Assembly (NCBI GenBank): GCA_947034885.2 | Contig: OZ019759.1 | Span: 870,501-934,500 of the forward strand | Length of the DNA stretch: 64,000 nucleotides | Direction of reading: 5' to 3' | Source of the DNA: Thuidium tamariscinum | Taxonomy: Eukaryota > Streptophyta > Bryopsida > Hypnales > Thuidiaceae | Shown here: positions 48,001 to 62,174 of the stretch, piece after piece | Layout of the letters: each line of letters begins with the position of its first letter | Numbering within the stretch: position 1 is the first letter of the stretch | Position numbers and translations under genes: made by a program | The notes under the pieces: model-generated | Told to the model about the DNA's origin: nothing | What the model saw: only the letters and a program-made list of their open reading frames with translations | The model's database searches: none

Positions 48001-49836
48001 ATTGACTCTCAGAACATGTCATGAATGCAGATGTAATGGTTTACCTCTACATTATGGGGTTGGCTATTATCGATTTTAGTGTTGGCAACAGTGAAGAGGA
48101 TGTTAGACGACCGGTTAAGGATGGCTTTAGACATGTTCTGCAGCAATTGTTGTCCGGATTCAATGGTCAGTCTGAAACCGGCTTATGTGCCAGTTCTATC
48201 TCTCTGTATCTAATTGGGTCCTTATTTCAGGAGGACTGCCTGCAGGGACTGTAAGTAGCGGTGGAACAACCCAGGTTCAAGCTGGCGTCCAAGCATGGGT
48301 TCAGGGTGCCATAGCCAAAATCAATTCAAGTAGCTCCAATACGGATTCACCTGCTTCTGCAGTTGCAAGCGCAGCAGTTACTGGACCTTCAGCAAACCTT
48401 CCGCTAAGTGTCAGCACTGCTACATTTCCAGGCACACCAGCTGTACGCCTTATCAGCGACTGCCACTTCCTTCATAGACTATGCCAACTGCTCCTCTTCT
48501 GTCTCATATTTCGGAAGCGACAATTTCCTCGGCATGTTCAAATTCTAGCAGGAAGACCTACTCTGACCGCTGATGGTAGTAGTAAGTTGGGAAATATCAA
48601 AGAGGAGCCTTTGATAGGTCAACGGACTTTTGGCACTGCTCTTGTGAAAGTTGAGGAAGGTGGTCAAAGCGTTACTCGAACAGCGAGTACTGTCAGCAAA
48701 GGCGCTGATGATAATGCGAACCCCCGAGCTCAACGTGTTGGTAATGGAAATTGTGGACAAGGTTACACATCTGATGAGGTTAAAATCTGAAACTAATGCT
48801 GCTTGCTTGGATTAAACCTATTTGTAGTTTGTTGTCTTCTAACAACAATCCGTTGTAGATGTTCTTTCTCCCATCTATACATCTCCAATCTCGATCTCCC
48901 ATCCATGCATGTTATTAAATTTTAAACTTTCACATCCTTCCAGGTGAAATACTTATTTTTGGTGCTCGTTGATCTTTGTAAGCGGACTGCACCGCTCCCC
49001 CACCCACTACCGAAGTCGCAACTCCAAAGTCCCAATACTCCTTCGTTACGCCTTCATTTCATTGATGGCCAGTTTACTGTTGCCCCGGAGGTTGTAGAAG
49101 CCTCTCTCGGTCCTCATATGCAGGTCCGTTTCCTGTTATCGCTTGCAGTTGGAACTCGTCTTGCTGCAGATTGACCTAGAGTTACGTAGTGTTTTATATT
49201 TCGAAGATTTAGTAATGATCTATACTGCTGGTCACCGCAGAATTTACCTCGTCCGCGAGGTGCTGATGCTGCCGGATTACTTATGCGGGAGCTTGAGTTG
49301 CACCCTCCAGCAGAAGACTGGAACCGTCGGATGCTAACCGGTGGGCCTGGGTCTTCTCTCTCGGAGCGCAAATATGAGGAAGCAGAAAATCTGGATCCTA
49401 GCCCCATCGAGTTGTGGCCGCGGAAACGCCGACGAGTTGAGCATGATGCAGCCTTTGGGCTCCGCACTGCTGTTGGGCTTGGAAGCTTTACGACTCTACT
49501 TGGATCACGCCGGGATGTGATCACGTCCCAATGGAAACCTTCATCACACGGTGTTTGGCACAAGGTTTACCTTCATAACCTCAGCTTGCAAGTTGCAGTT
49601 TTATCCACCTGATTTTTCAACTATCTAATAACATTTACTTATGAATTTGTAGCTGATGAACTTTTTGTTCTCGGATGTAGTGTTTGCGCTGTGGTCGGCA
49701 GACATCAGCCTTGGGTGTCCCTAGCAAGAAAAATATAGAAATTTCACCTCCATCACAGCTTGTTAAGGAAATCTGGTTTGGGAGGTGGGCCCATGGGTGC
49801 CCCATGTGTGGTGGACGTTGGTCTCGCATTGTGTGA
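39022..49836 (+). CDS. MED16: Mediator complex subunit 16 (tail module), 17 exons
   Basis: Exons: 39022-39218, 40428-40496, 40745-40833, 42592-42704, 42843-42944, 43430-43508, 43780-44352, 44651-44977, 45188-45386, 45909-45988, 46110-46189, 46697-46930, 47354-47534, 48231-48778, 48944-49123, 49241-49564, 49681-49836. All junctions are GT-AG and phases agree: 3,531 nt, 1,176 aa, no internal stop, TGA end. It aligns in order with plant MED16 (SFR6 in Arabidopsis, about 1,280 aa): PELCRKF, SAVAWC, the WD-type propeller region (GWSCEYEWRQ, ARWPNFLCVCSVFWAG, VSNFSAYVSPDAA), DFHALYPQQ, the LDLASHFLTRLRRYASFCRTL helix, GTPAVRLISDCHFLHRL, and a C-terminal CLRC...CPMC pair (49681-49692, 49798-49809), probably zinc-binding. 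MED16 links activators to RNA polymerase II; in Arabidopsis it is needed for cold acclimation, iron and defence gene induction. ATG 39022 is the first in-frame Met of an acidic N-terminus. A further short exon between 47535 and 48230 is possible. Confidence 0.95.
39219..40427 (+). other. MED16 intron 1
   Basis: 1,209 bp, AG|GTGCTC ... TTTTTTGCAG|T, phase 2. No gene recognised inside. Confidence 0.8.
40834..42591 (+). other. MED16 intron 3 (largest)
   Basis: 1,758 bp, G|GTAAGG ... GACTGCAG|AT, phase 1. No gene recognised inside. Confidence 0.8.
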
Positions 49837-50246
49837 GGTGCTGCTGGTGAGCTCAAAAAAGTTCAGTCAATTTAGTTTGCCTTCAGTTCAACTTGTCTTT
49901 TTGAAGAAACTCTGCATCCTGAGTTGGCTTGAGCTTGTACCTCAGATTTTTAGGTTTATTGAATTAAATTTGGGCTTATAACCTTAATCCCTCAGCGCGC
50001 CAGCATCAATATTTTGGACCACACAGTATCTCGCAGGGGATGACCATTTTTCATCCCGATATTTTTGTGGAGTTTGCTTTGGATGTCCTCTACGTCAGTG
50101 AATGACATGTTGCAGAATACTACAGCAATATTTTTGGATAAATGGTGGTAATGGAAGGAGGTGTTGCAGAGTACTACAGCATATGCTGGAAATTTCATGC
50201 GCCCGACTGTCAGACCAGAGAAGTATCCGGCATCTAAGATGTTTAT
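49837..50246 (+). other. MED16 3' flank
   Basis: Probably the 3' UTR and downstream region. A diverged duplicate of about 25 bp (TGTTGCAGARTACTACAGCA) occurs near 50107 and 50161. Confidence 0.5.
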
Positions 50247-50250
50247 TTAA

Positions 50251-51897
50251 CCCTGGAGCGTCGGGACTCATTCGGGAAGTGAGAAGCAGTCAGAACTGCG
50301 TAAATTTAGGAGAAGAATCCTTCGAAACTGATCTTGACAATGCATAAAGTAACTGTATGATCTGGATTACAACCACAGAAATTGTAGGAAGCTGAATTGA
50401 AATTAAGGAAAATGCTTGAGGATGTGGAAATCATGAGGTTTGACCACAAAATCTGAGGCGTTGATCTCAACGGGCAGCTGGTGAGTTCACAAAACATGAA
50501 GAAACGGGCAGGGTTAAATCTTGAAAAAATGTGGGAAAAACTGCTGCATGCAGAGAATGAGATGAAGAAAGGGACTGTATTGATTTCATTGACATGGCTC
50601 ATGCGTATGCACAAGTGAGAATCTTATAATGCCGCGGCCTCCTTCAAGCCTCGAAGAACGGAACATTTTGCTTACAACATGCCAGACTGCGAACATGCGC
50701 CACATGCAACTGCCACTCTCAGGACATTGTCATAAAATAGTGCAGTTTTGTCAATGAAGGACAGGTGGCACTAAATTGTGCTTGTCCTTCGTTACTAATA
50801 GTCTACAAGTGACTGCTCGATATTCGTTTCTATGAATTTAGTACAGAGGTGGTATCATCTTTTTAACCCTGAAACGCCGGGCCTATGAGCATGGGTCTCA
50901 GGCTGCACTGTCTGTCACTCAGTTTGTTACCATTTTGTAACCAGTTGTGTATGAAAATTTTTAATTTTATTTTTCAGAGATGAAACTGCATGTCTTCTAT
51001 ACTTCACAGCAATTTCAGATATTTTTGAGGAATATTGTAATTTCTGAAATTTTTTGAAGAAAAACTGAAGAAAAAATCATAGAAAATAGAAAATAATCTC
51101 AAAAAATCTGAAAATTTCACCATGTGTGAACAATACAGTGGAAATCATCATGGTGTAAACTAATTTGCTGTGCACATCTATAATTAGAATGCAATAGACA
51201 TTAAAAATACAGCCAAAGTTCAAATTGCAATAAAATATTCAATTTTATGATTTTTCCCAAAATTTCAATTGGAGAAGAAACTAAAGTAGAGGACCTCCAT
51301 TTTATTAGTTGGGCTCAAATTCAAAAAATGTTGTTTTCAAGGAGAAATTTTAGATTTACTCAATTTTTCAAAATACACTAAAATGACAAATTTTGCCATC
51401 CGTTTTTCTTAATTACTTCTCAACTACATGAAAAAAAAACATCACTTACACTAAGAATTCAATTGGTCACTCTTTGTAACTCAACATGAAAGGTCATTGA
51501 AAAAAAAATGGATGAAAATCTACTGTTCAAGCCTTCTGGTGGCTCAAAGAAGTCATCCGAAAGCCACAAAATGGCTCTGCCGGCACTTAGGGGTTAATCA
51601 ACACATTTAGGGCTCATGCCTATTGCCCTCTTCTAAATTTTGGCCCCAGATTTGTCATTGAAACCTTCTTTTGAACTGGTGCACATCAAAATTTCCACCA
51701 AAAATATGTATATTTGAGTGCTACCATTTTTCATTTTCAATTGCATTCATGAATACAACTATTGTGACCACAAATCTACCCCAAAGCCACATCTCTTTCA
51801 AAAAAAAAATTTGATGAAAAGTCCTTGGTTCCCTTGCCTTTTGTGAGCATTCTATTTTGTTCATTGTCCATTTTGTGGACTTCGGAGCGCTCCAAGG
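50251..51897. mobile_element. outer piggyBac-like MITE
   Basis: It starts CCCTGGAGCG and ends CGCTCCAAGG. TTAA flanks both ends (50247-50250, 51898-51901). TTAA targets with C-run/G-run ends are piggyBac features. A second element of the same style lies inside. No transposase is visible. Confidence 0.5.
50867..51593. mobile_element. inner piggyBac-like MITE
   Basis: It starts CCCTGAAACGCCGG and ends CCGGCACTTAGGGG; inverted, the ends match at 10 of 14 positions. TTAA flanks it at 50863-50866 and 51594-51597. Nested in the outer element. Confidence 0.6.
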
Positions 51898-51901
51898 TTA
51901 A

Positions 51902-54900
51902 TCCTTTGCATGCTACACAACTATACAACTCCATTGTCAGCTTCACTCACTAAAGTCTAGTAATTTATTTAAGCTCTCTTATAAAAACAAAATGCCTTAA
52001 TAGAAGAAGAATGTTTGAACAAAAATTGTGGAGATATAAATAGATTATAGTGACACTTGTCACTTTGTTGAGATAGGAACTAACTAGTAGAAATAAGTAG
52101 CAACTGCAATTTCATTATTGCATTATCATGTTCCTAGTACAACTTTGTGAAGGCAATTGTGCAATAATCTACATGAGAAGTCTACAAAGTAATCAAGGCC
52201 TACTTCATTGTTGTACATTGAACAATACTAAAAACATTTATACCATTGTTGACATTGAATTATACATAGTCCTCTAGGTAGTAGTATTGAAGAGTAGTAA
52301 CTTCATAGCCTAAATAGAAGAAGAAAAACTTCTTGCAATTATGGGACACTTCAACTTGGTCACCACTATTGCATGGGATAAGTTTCCTTTTTGTAAGAAA
52401 AAAACATGCTTCATGAATAATTGTAAAACTTGGACACAACTCATCATGTATATATCAAAAGAGCAATTCAAGTGTAGAACTCACCACAACATTGCATATG
52501 ACCATTTGTAAGTTTACTGAATGCAATTTTTCCTTACAATCATGGTTTTCTACCTAGACAATGCAACATCACAACAAACAAGTGTCTCACAATGTCTAGT
52601 AGAGCCTTCAAGATGTCTTATTAACTAAACGTCTAAATGACTTTTAAGAAAATCATAAAAAATTTACAATTTTGACACATTAAAGTTTCATTTCAATGAA
52701 GTCTCTCAATTTAATGAATACATATTACATTATATTTTAGATTCATAATTATAGTGAGATTTTAATTTTTTTGACTTGTTGACAATAGACTTACACGACA
52801 AGTTGCTACAGATACCGACATATTGTCTAGTACAACATACAGCATTAGACATCCTACACAACACCAAGGCCCAAAAGTATGTCCAACAAGACAACGTTGT
52901 TTACAATAGTTTCCATGCTTGTAGTATCAATTAACTTCATTGAGGTCAATAGCTTATTATAGTCTAAGTCCCATATGTAGCTAACTCCATGTAATTCATG
53001 TTGCTTCATCATCTATATTCACTACAGTGGCTAAAGTAGTCGCATGCATCAAGCAATATTGATCATAATACGCATTAGTGAAATTGATGATCAATTAGCA
53101 AAGGGAATACAATTAGTTAAGACAAAGTATAAGCTTATAGTTTCCTTTAGATGTAGCATACTTTGTCTTTTGATGTTTTTTTTTCATAACTTCCTAGTTT
53201 TTCATATTTACTCTCTAGGGTTGTCTTGTTGGACATATTTTTGGATTTAGGTGTACTATAGGATGTTTAACATTGCGTGTCACAATAGACAACATATCAC
53301 TACCCCATCACAACCCATCAAGTAAGGATAATAAATTTTATCCCATAATAAATGGATTTGGCCTACATGGCAAGTTTAGGAGAATGACAAGGAAAGCCAA
53401 TATAGACGCATGTGGGTCAAGATAGGGCAACCGCAATTAGAAAATCCAAGGCAACTTTGGATTATGGTGACTTTGTGTAAAAGGGCAACTACAGCTAGAG
53501 TGGCGACCGCGGGTGCAGGTTCCCGTGGGTTACTGTGAGCACCTAGTTACCCACCTCTAATAACTAGACTAACACAACCGGGTTCTATTCTAGGTGTTTG
53601 AAATGGGTTTCTACACACTAGTCTATTATGCCTTCTAAGAAATGGATTTTTATATAGTTTCTAAGTTTTTTGGACCTAAAATAATTTTAAGTTACCTCAA
53701 ATTAAGTATTAATTGGCCTTTTAGCCTTTAATTAGGTCGCTGTGATTTTCTAATCAAATATTGCTCAAACCAAAATTTAATTTAGATTCTTATAGTTTAT
53801 TTTTTATTCATTTTAGAATGGTAAGACTCGAATTGATTGAATCTTCCTATTAAAAGTTATGAGTGGATGAAGTTTGATCGCTAATCGGTACACCAAACTT
53901 CATTCATGTTTTTCTATCACGTAGTAAACCTAAATTAAGATTTATCTTCACTCAACTTATTCCACTTTTACTTTTCCTAACTAGATTTCATCCGTTCTAA
54001 TGACTAAACTTCATCTAGCCCTATCTTGTTCATTTTAAGTCCAAATTCTAAGTTTAATATGTTCTTAAAAAGTTAAGAGAAAGTTCTAAGCCATTATCAC
54101 TTTGTATCTAAGGAGAAAATTCATCTTCAACTATTGAATTAAATTTTAAATTCGGTTTTACTAATTTAGTTGTCCCACTTTGAATTTGCATAAGTTACAA
54201 ATGATTTAAACATTTACTTCAATGGGTAGAGCATCTTGAAGATTGTTATAAACTTGTTTATATTTTTTCTTGTTCTTTATGGTTGGAAGTTTTTTAATAA
54301 TTTTGCTCACCATTTGAAAGTAAGATTTTATTATAGTTGGTAAGTTTAATTTCCTATTTCTTTTCTATTTCTACTTTTGCAATTACATTTTTGTATTCCA
54401 AGTGAACTTTTGGAAATCACTACAATAATACATTTAAAAATAATTGACTCTTATCTCCTACAAGTCAATTATTTTTTAATCTCTAACTAATGGTTGAAAT
54501 TGAACTTCTAAGATCTTTGATCTAAATTCTATCTACTTCAAACCTTCTTCAAATTTGATATAAACTCCTTCAATCTTCAGTCTATCTTTACAACTTCATC
54601 ACTTGAGTTTGAGAACTTGTTAGATAGGCTAAAAGAGAGAAAAAGTTTGTGAGATAGTTGCTAAGCCTCCTCCCTAATTGAAAATTAATGTTTTTAATTA
54701 TCCTAATTTTTTTTCTAACTTCTTTTAAATTCTACCTCTCCTTCTTTTCAAATTGACATCTCTCTACTCTAATCTTGCTTCTAATTCTCCAATTCCCTCT
54801 TTCCTATTCTCTAATTTCTCCAATTGAGCTTCTAATTCTCCAATTTGAATTCCTAATCTTCATCTAATTCACCTTCATATTTCTTCCAATTCCCATTGAT

Positions 54901-57900
54901 TTTTTCTAAATTTTCTTCTCCCCTCCTTCCTTCTCCCTTCTTCTATTTTTTTCTATTTTTTTCTACATTGCATCTATTTAAGAATAAAAAAATAAAAAAA
55001 CAAAATTTTAATTGAGAAAGGAGGTGATGAAGTTGTCTTTTCTACCGCAACCTGCCTGACTAGGCAGGCTGCTAGCTTTGTTGGGTGGGTTGGCTGGTGA
55101 ACTAATTGTTTGGCCGGAGGTTGGGCCTGGCTTGGCCCCTGCCCTACTAGGGGTTTGGCCATCCTGGCAAGGGCTTGGTAGTAGGCTTGACCATTGTGGC
55201 TGAGCACAAGGATTGGCCTTCAAAGCTGGCTCCAAAATTAACTAGGATTCTTAATTTTTTGGAACCCTCAAAACTTCACCATGGTTTCTAAACCACAAGA
55301 AATTCTACAAACAACTACAACTCATGTGTTCAAAGCTCTACCGTAATTTGAAAAAAAGGGAAAATAACTTCTAAATTATCCTCCACGAAGTCAAAGCTTC
55401 GGCATCCCAAATGAGACAAGGAAATATTTGAACAACAAAAACATCAACATTTGTTAGTACAACAACTATGAGTGTTAGTACAATAATGAAAATTACTCAA
55501 AACAAGTTAAAACTTCAAGAATATACAACAAGTTAAACACTAAAGGTTCTCCTAAGCGGTATTGGCAATTATAAGAAGAAGAGCTCTAGGATTACTACAA
55601 GTTGGTACAAAACTCTCAAAAATACTTCAAAACTAAAAGAAAACCACCTAAACTCTTCAAAAAAAAAAAATGTTAGTAAACCTTGAAGGAACCATAATGT
55701 CCTTCAAAATCCAACAAAAACACCAAAGATGGAGTTTGAAATGCTCTAAAAAACACACAATTTGCAACTTTAACTCGAACTTGGCCAAAAGGTCTAAATT
55801 ATTAAACTAACGTGATATTGCGCCAAAATATTGGCTACAAAATATTGGTTTGAAAGGGTGAATTGAGAGAGAAATTGGTTCCCTTTATACTCTTCCAAGG
55901 GCACCCACCTCCTCCCAATTTTGTGTGATAATCTTATCACCTAGAATTTTCATCCTAATCCAACCATTTTTTACATTTTACACTGGACCTATTTGTAACT
56001 TTTGAAGTTTGACTTCAAATCACAAATGGATTGCACCTTTGGCTTCAAAAGGCCATTTTTAATTTGCAAGACCTCCTTCCCCCTTTTCATCTGCTAAATA
56101 CTCAACAAAATCCAATTCTAGATTAACGACTGAATAGGGTTAAAATTCAACTTTTGAAGTTAATTTTTCTATAAAAAGTAATTAACTTAGGGACTGAAGG
56201 ACATTAGGGGTGCATATGACAGTAAAAAAGCATACTTAACTCATTTCAATGTCATATGCACCCATAATGCTAATCAATTCTACCATAACCTTTAAAAATT
56301 GTTGATTCGAGGATGAACTTATTAATTCGGATATTTTCTGTTATCAAAATGTCTTGAAACTTATTGGGAATCTTTATTGACACAAAACGAGCTACCCTAA
56401 TTTTTAGTGGTATTTTACCACAATCAAAGCATTTTTTGAGTATCAAAAAATTCCAAAATTTTTTGAGCGACCTTCCATAAAATTCCACAAAAGATGTGTA
56501 AACCCACATTTGGACTTTACATGATTGTTAAAGGAAAAATAAATCTCGCTCCATCTTTTAATTATCAGGCTTTGGGGAATCTTCCACAAAAAGAGAAATT
56601 TTGATAAAGTGACTTTGCCATTGACCTCGTACTATAGTTTTCACTTTAGAACATTGTCCTCCAACCATAGATTTCCTTCATAGATTCATCGTAAGAAAAT
56701 CCATCTCATATATAGATTGAAAATTGAGGCTTCTACTAAATGTAGGAAATAGTTGTAAACATGAAACCTATCCAAGGAACTAGATTTTAAAACTACCCTA
56801 TATTCCTAGGACCTAACTTTAGCCAATATTTGTTACATGCATAGTAGATGAGGCTATTTTGGAAATTGACACAAAAGATGGATATTATTGGGGTTTTAAC
56901 CTATTCACAATCGGAATTTAAACCTAAATGGATAAAAACAATGGAAATATGATCAAATGCTATATTGGCACATCACTTGTCTATTTTGATTTTACACTTT
57001 TGAGGGGGGGTTGTACTATTTACACACTATATTTTATAAAATTTGAAAAGCAACAACATTAAATCCCAGGTGACGAATTGGAGACTCACAACGACCTTGA
57101 GTCCATAAATGTGTGTGACTTCATGTCTTTAGCAATCGCAGGTTCCAGAATGTTGCAAATTTGAGTGCAAGGCAAACTTAGGCTTAAGATGGCAATCAAG
57201 GCAATTCATCCAAATATAGGATAGAAAATATCACGGTTGTAATTTTGTACACATCACATGTGTATAATTATGTTTTCATTAACTATTTGGCAATGTCATT
57301 TGAGATTTTTTTAATATTTTGAAATTTACTTGCTATAAACCTCACATTTTTGGAACATTTTTGTAGCTACATAATTTTTTGTTTAGATAGTCTCTTATGT
57401 TTTGTCTTTTGTAAACAAAGGATTAATGCTAGTAAATTGGCAAGGTCTCATTTTTATTGGCCATATCTACTAATCCACATTTCAATTGAAACATCCAAAA
57501 TGATTCTTAAGAGTTTGCAATTATGTACTTCAAAAGCATTGGATGTGCTGCAAAATCATAACAAATTGCATGCTTCACAATTTTGAATAGTATAGGTTAG
57601 GAAATTTGTAGCTCATTTCTTCTTGTCTAAATCACAGACGGAATGTCTGAGGAGTTTACAATAATGAAACACAAACCAGTAATACTCAAAATCAAAATAA
57701 TAATAATAATCTCATAACTTATACATTATCATTATATTTTGAAGGGGTTTTAAAAAAAGATTTGCTTGCATTGCTACTTTGAAATTACGCACTACCATCA
57801 ACTAATTGCTTAAAAATAAAAATAATAATATAGATTTATCTAAGTTTCACTATAATATGTCTAATTGTCTAATAAGGCACTACAACATACTCACGCATCA

Positions 57901-58002
57901 GGTACTAGCCTATAAACTTCTACAATAAATCTTCAATACAAAACATTTGTCAAAGATCTTTATAACACTTTTTTTTTCTTGAGACTGTTGGTTGTACATT
58001 TA
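51902..58002. other. AT-rich repeat debris without recognised gene
   Basis: No gene seen. The GC-richer minus-strand open frames at 54,974-55,235 are low-complexity Pro/Ser/Gln without a domain. A perfect 14-bp stem-loop lies at 54436-54476. Confidence 0.5.
54436..54476. repeat. perfect 14-bp stem-loop
   Basis: AAAAATAATTGACT (54436-54449) and AGTCAATTATTTTT (54463-54476) with a 13-nt loop. Possibly a small MITE remnant. Confidence 0.6.
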
Positions 58003-58250
58003 ATCACCTAGTGAAAAATCCAAATCACCCTCCACTTTATCAACATTAGGGTCTCTATCTTCATTCAACTTGCTGTTGCCTCTATTGCCACCCAAGTTGT
58101 CATTCTCATCATCCTCACTCATTATAGCCTTAGCTTATACTTTATGTTCTACCTTTGAGTGCAAATTTCGCACCTAAACATCTATACCTCCCACTTTCTC
58201 AACTCGCACTACTTTGTAGGCCTTGTTCCATTGGTAGTGCCATCAATAAT
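58003..58250 (-). pseudogene. C-terminal fragment of an acidic transposon protein (hAT-like?)
   Basis: The minus-strand frame YQWNKAYKVVRVEKV runs through one TAG and one TAA to an acidic tail SEDDENDNLGGNRGN and ends in TAA. The acidic end recalls hAT transposases, but no hAT core is visible. Confidence 0.3.
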
Positions 58251-61200
58251 GGATAAAGGGAGCTGACCTCTTGTACTTGATTGTCCAACTATTTACATGG
58301 AGCCTATCAACATGTTATATTCGTAAACAACCTGGTTAGCACATTTTGGATTCCTTTAGGTCCTTTCATCAACCCTCCTAATACACCATTTTTTCCCCTC
58401 TGCTATTGTGTATACGTGCTTGTAGGTGATTTTAACTCCATCCTTGAGCTTGAATCTAATACACGAGTTTTGATGGCAATTTTAGATGGTAAATTTTAGA
58501 GTGATCAATATAAGCACCTTCCAAGCAATGGATACTCAAATGATGTAAATTGTTCTTACAAAAGTCTAAAAATTAACTAAAAAGTGTAAAAGTAAGTCTA
58601 ATTTATGGGTTATTGGCTGGTTAATCAAATGTCAAGGTTTATAGATTCTAGCCAAAGTTTTATCTAATACAATATTTAGATCTTGGTTTTTGATTTCAAG
58701 AATGGTAAATAAGTGAAATTTGGAAATTCCCTTCAAAAGTTATGAAAGGATGAAAAACAACCCCTGAAAAGCCTTTAAAACTTCATCTATTGTTTAAAAA
58801 TAGCAAATTAGGTTGGTTTCACTCCAAAATTTATTTCTGAATTTATAATGAGTTTTGGTTTTAGGTTTAATTTTATTGTGGTTTTTAGGTTAATTTTAGA
58901 AAAGTTCATCCAAATGGACACCAAATTTCATCCACTGTTCTTTCACTCAAAAATGAATGATTTTTAGAATGAAAAATGATTTTAGGAACCTATTTAAGTT
59001 TTCTAAAAGATTACTAAATGGAATATTTCATAGATATTTTCCAAATATTCTTAGTTAATAGGTTGTTTAATCTAATTTAACTATGGATTTTAATCTAAGC
59101 TACTAATTTTAGGGTTTTTAGTGATTCCCAAGTAACGAATTTTTTTATCTATTCGATGGGGTTAAAATTGAAAATTCTAATTTCTTAATGAAAAAATTAT
59201 TAATGGATGAAATTTTGGTTAAAGTTTAGCGAAATGACTTTCATCCACAAATTATTGTTAATCTAAAAGAGAAATTTCAAGTTCAACTTAATCATCCTAA
59301 GCTCTATTCATTTATAAAGTTGTTCTATTTGTTGTTTAAAAGGTTAATAATGATAATTGTAAATCAAACAAAATTGTAAATAAATAGGGTTCTTAAATCA
59401 TACCTTGCTTATGAAGGACTCCATTGTGCTCTCATCAAAAAACATCACGATGATTTGTTTCCTATAAATTTCTCCTTCTATTTGACTAAATCATTGCAAT
59501 TTTGGTTTTAAGCTTGTGGTTTTGGTTGTAATTTTGGTCCTGTTTTAATTTCCTACCTAATGGTTATGGGATTTTTAATTTAATTTGGTTGTATTTTAGG
59601 TAATTCCTAATTAATTAAGAACTATTTAAATACCTAAAATCATTAAATCCACTAAATCTAATCAAATCTAATATATTCTTTTTGATTTTTAATTCCCTTA
59701 ATTCATTTGGAAGTATTAGTTGGCAATTTGTTTTATCTTTTTTGCTTATTAGGCCTAATAAAACAAAATTCCACTACAAGCCAAGCTCCCTTAATTCTTT
59801 GAGAATATATTAACTAACTAACCAACAAAAAATTAAGAATAAATAATTATTTTTCAATAGTGAGATTCCTTCAAGAATTTTTTTTAGTGTCAATTCTTCA
59901 CTTGTGTGGATTCTTTCATTCTCCAATTCGTTTATGGTCCTATTATCTTCATTCCTTCTTCATTTGCTTTTGAAATTTTGGAGTGTATTGAGTTTGAAGC
60001 TTTGGAGAAGAATGAGGAGAATGTCATGAAGAATTTTATAATACTTCTAGATGTTAGATTTGCTTAAAAATCAAAAGTATGGATGTGGCTCCAACTACCA
60101 ACCTTGTTGATTTTTTTTTTTTTATCAAAACTAACGTTTAATGAATCAATTGGCAATCAATTGAATTCAAATGCAAGCTTACTTTTTCTTTGTAATTCTA
60201 TATCTATCTTCAATTGATGGTTTAGTGTTGTGTTCAATTGTTGGTTCAGTCCGCCTCCCCTTGACATATGTGGTAGCGTGCAAGTGGTTGCTGTGAATGT
60301 CCGTTCTGCCATTTCCATCCTTCTGGTCCATCCTTTTGATCTAATGTTCTGGCTCATTAGGTGGAATGCAAAGTTGACTAATTGCTACGTTTTGGGCAAA
60401 TTCACATCCAAAATCTAGACATTCAGACAAAGCAGACGCAATGGAGTGAATGGACGTATGCATCGACAGATGGTGAATGGTGAACGGGTGGATGGGCAGG
60501 CGAGTGAGCAGGTGGACAAGTGATTGAACGACCTTGGAATGGGTGGGTAGATGAGGGGAGGAGTGTTCGGATGGGTGATCAGACGGCCTTTGGACATGGT
60601 CAGATTAGTGGGGCGCGGATAGCCAAGTCTATGTCCACTGCCAAAGTAGACCGCTCAACAGACCACAAGTCTAGGGCCGCTTTGTATTGTCCAACTGCAA
60701 GGTCCGAGGGCAAATATTTTTTAGGGTTGGAAGCAAATATATATATTGGAGGACAACGGCCTCATTATTGTTCACTTTTTCTCTCCTTCGACACTAAATT
60801 GGATGTGCTGTTGTTGCTTTAAGCGCTAGTTGGTTCTACATGGTGGGGAGTTGAAATCTTTCAGCTTACATTATTGTTTTGCATTTATAAGTTTTCTCTG
60901 CTTACAACAATCACATACTATAATTAATTATCTGAAGTGCTCAAAAACTCAAATTATTAATCATGACTGATGAAGAGGGTGTACATAGCTTTGCGATGAC
61001 TTCAAGAGACAAAAGCAAAAAGAGGACTAAAGTGAAGGGAGGAACACATGGGCTACACTTTCAAATTTTAAATGACCATAACATCAAAGTAGAGAGCAAT
61101 TGAAAGAAGGAAAAAGCAGAGTATTGGATGTCCAAAATGTACAAGAAATATGTTGTGGTGTCAAAATTTTCCATTTACAACAACTTTATGGAGATGGTCA

Positions 61201-61887
61201 TTCATAAAAAAAATCACTAAAATAATACTTTATAGTTTTTAAAATGCAAGCAGAAAGAAGCTCACTTTGTGGACTTCCACACGACATAAATTTTTTTTTT
61301 CATAATCCCTCATGTGGAGAGCTGTAAGTCTACTAGAAGACCATCTCATTTAAATTTCATCTCAAAGTCATTACAAAAAGGTACTCCATAGTACTAAAAA
61401 ACCCTAAATTGCCAAATGTGACATTCAATTGTGGTCTATTTTTGGATGGTAAAATATTTTTGAAAATTATGAAAAATTTAGAGAAGGTGTATGATAGCTA
61501 CAAGTACCTTTTCTATGAATCTTGAGTCATTTAGAGCCAAAATATAGAAGTTATGGCCAAAAAACTAATCAGCACACTAGGTGTGACAGAAAATAGGACA
61601 AGTGTCTCTTGCAATTGCCCCTATGCCAAAATTATGAACATCAAATCAAATGTCTTTGGTAGGTGAGTAGGAACAATCATATCATTCTCAAAAATTTGGT
61701 CATATTTTTAGAGTGTTAATTGGAGTCCCGGAGACAAATTTGAATATCAAATGAAAATGTTCGTAGTTCAATTAGTCTACAAACATCTCAATGATTGTAG
61801 TCCAATTGGTCCACAAACATTTTAGTTCGGTATTCAAACTCCTCTAAACTAACACCTACGGAATATGACCGCGATCGTGAGAGTCAA
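58251..61887. other. AT-rich repeat debris
   Basis: No gene seen. 60,421-60,660 is a GC-richer patch with degenerate GGTGGANGGG-like repeats; a patch of opposite strand character lies at 62,440-62,760. Confidence 0.5.
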
Positions 61888-62174
61888 ACATTAGAGGGGA
61901 TTTGAGGCCAACAGAAGATTGCGAAAGCCTTATTCCCAAAATTGTTTCCGATACTGTTAGGTCACCAATTAATTAATTTTTTTTTTCAAAAAAAAAAATT
62001 CATCTCAAAATGCAAAAAGAAATCTAAAATTCAAAAAATTCAAAAAAAAGTCGGTGATGTGGCATACTCTCAACTACGTCAACAGAGGCCAATTCTGCAT
62101 TTTTGCGGCATGTTCTGCGTTCATTGCGTTTGGGAATTCATAGTCTCCTGTTGGCCTCGAATCCCCTCTAATGT
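61888..62174. repeat. MITE-like inverted-repeat element, 287 bp
   Basis: The left arm 61888-61918 starts ACATTAGAGGGGATTTGAGG; the right arm 62144-62174 is its reverse complement apart from two differences. No target duplication was identified. Confidence 0.6.

Noticed and set aside
54423-54440. CACTA-type end (CACTACAATAATACA)
   Set aside because: No inverted partner or target duplication was found; CACTA alone is too short.
54974-55235. Minus-strand Pro/Ser/Gln-rich open frames
   Set aside because: Two overlapping frames of one low-complexity GC-rich patch, with no neighbouring coding signal.
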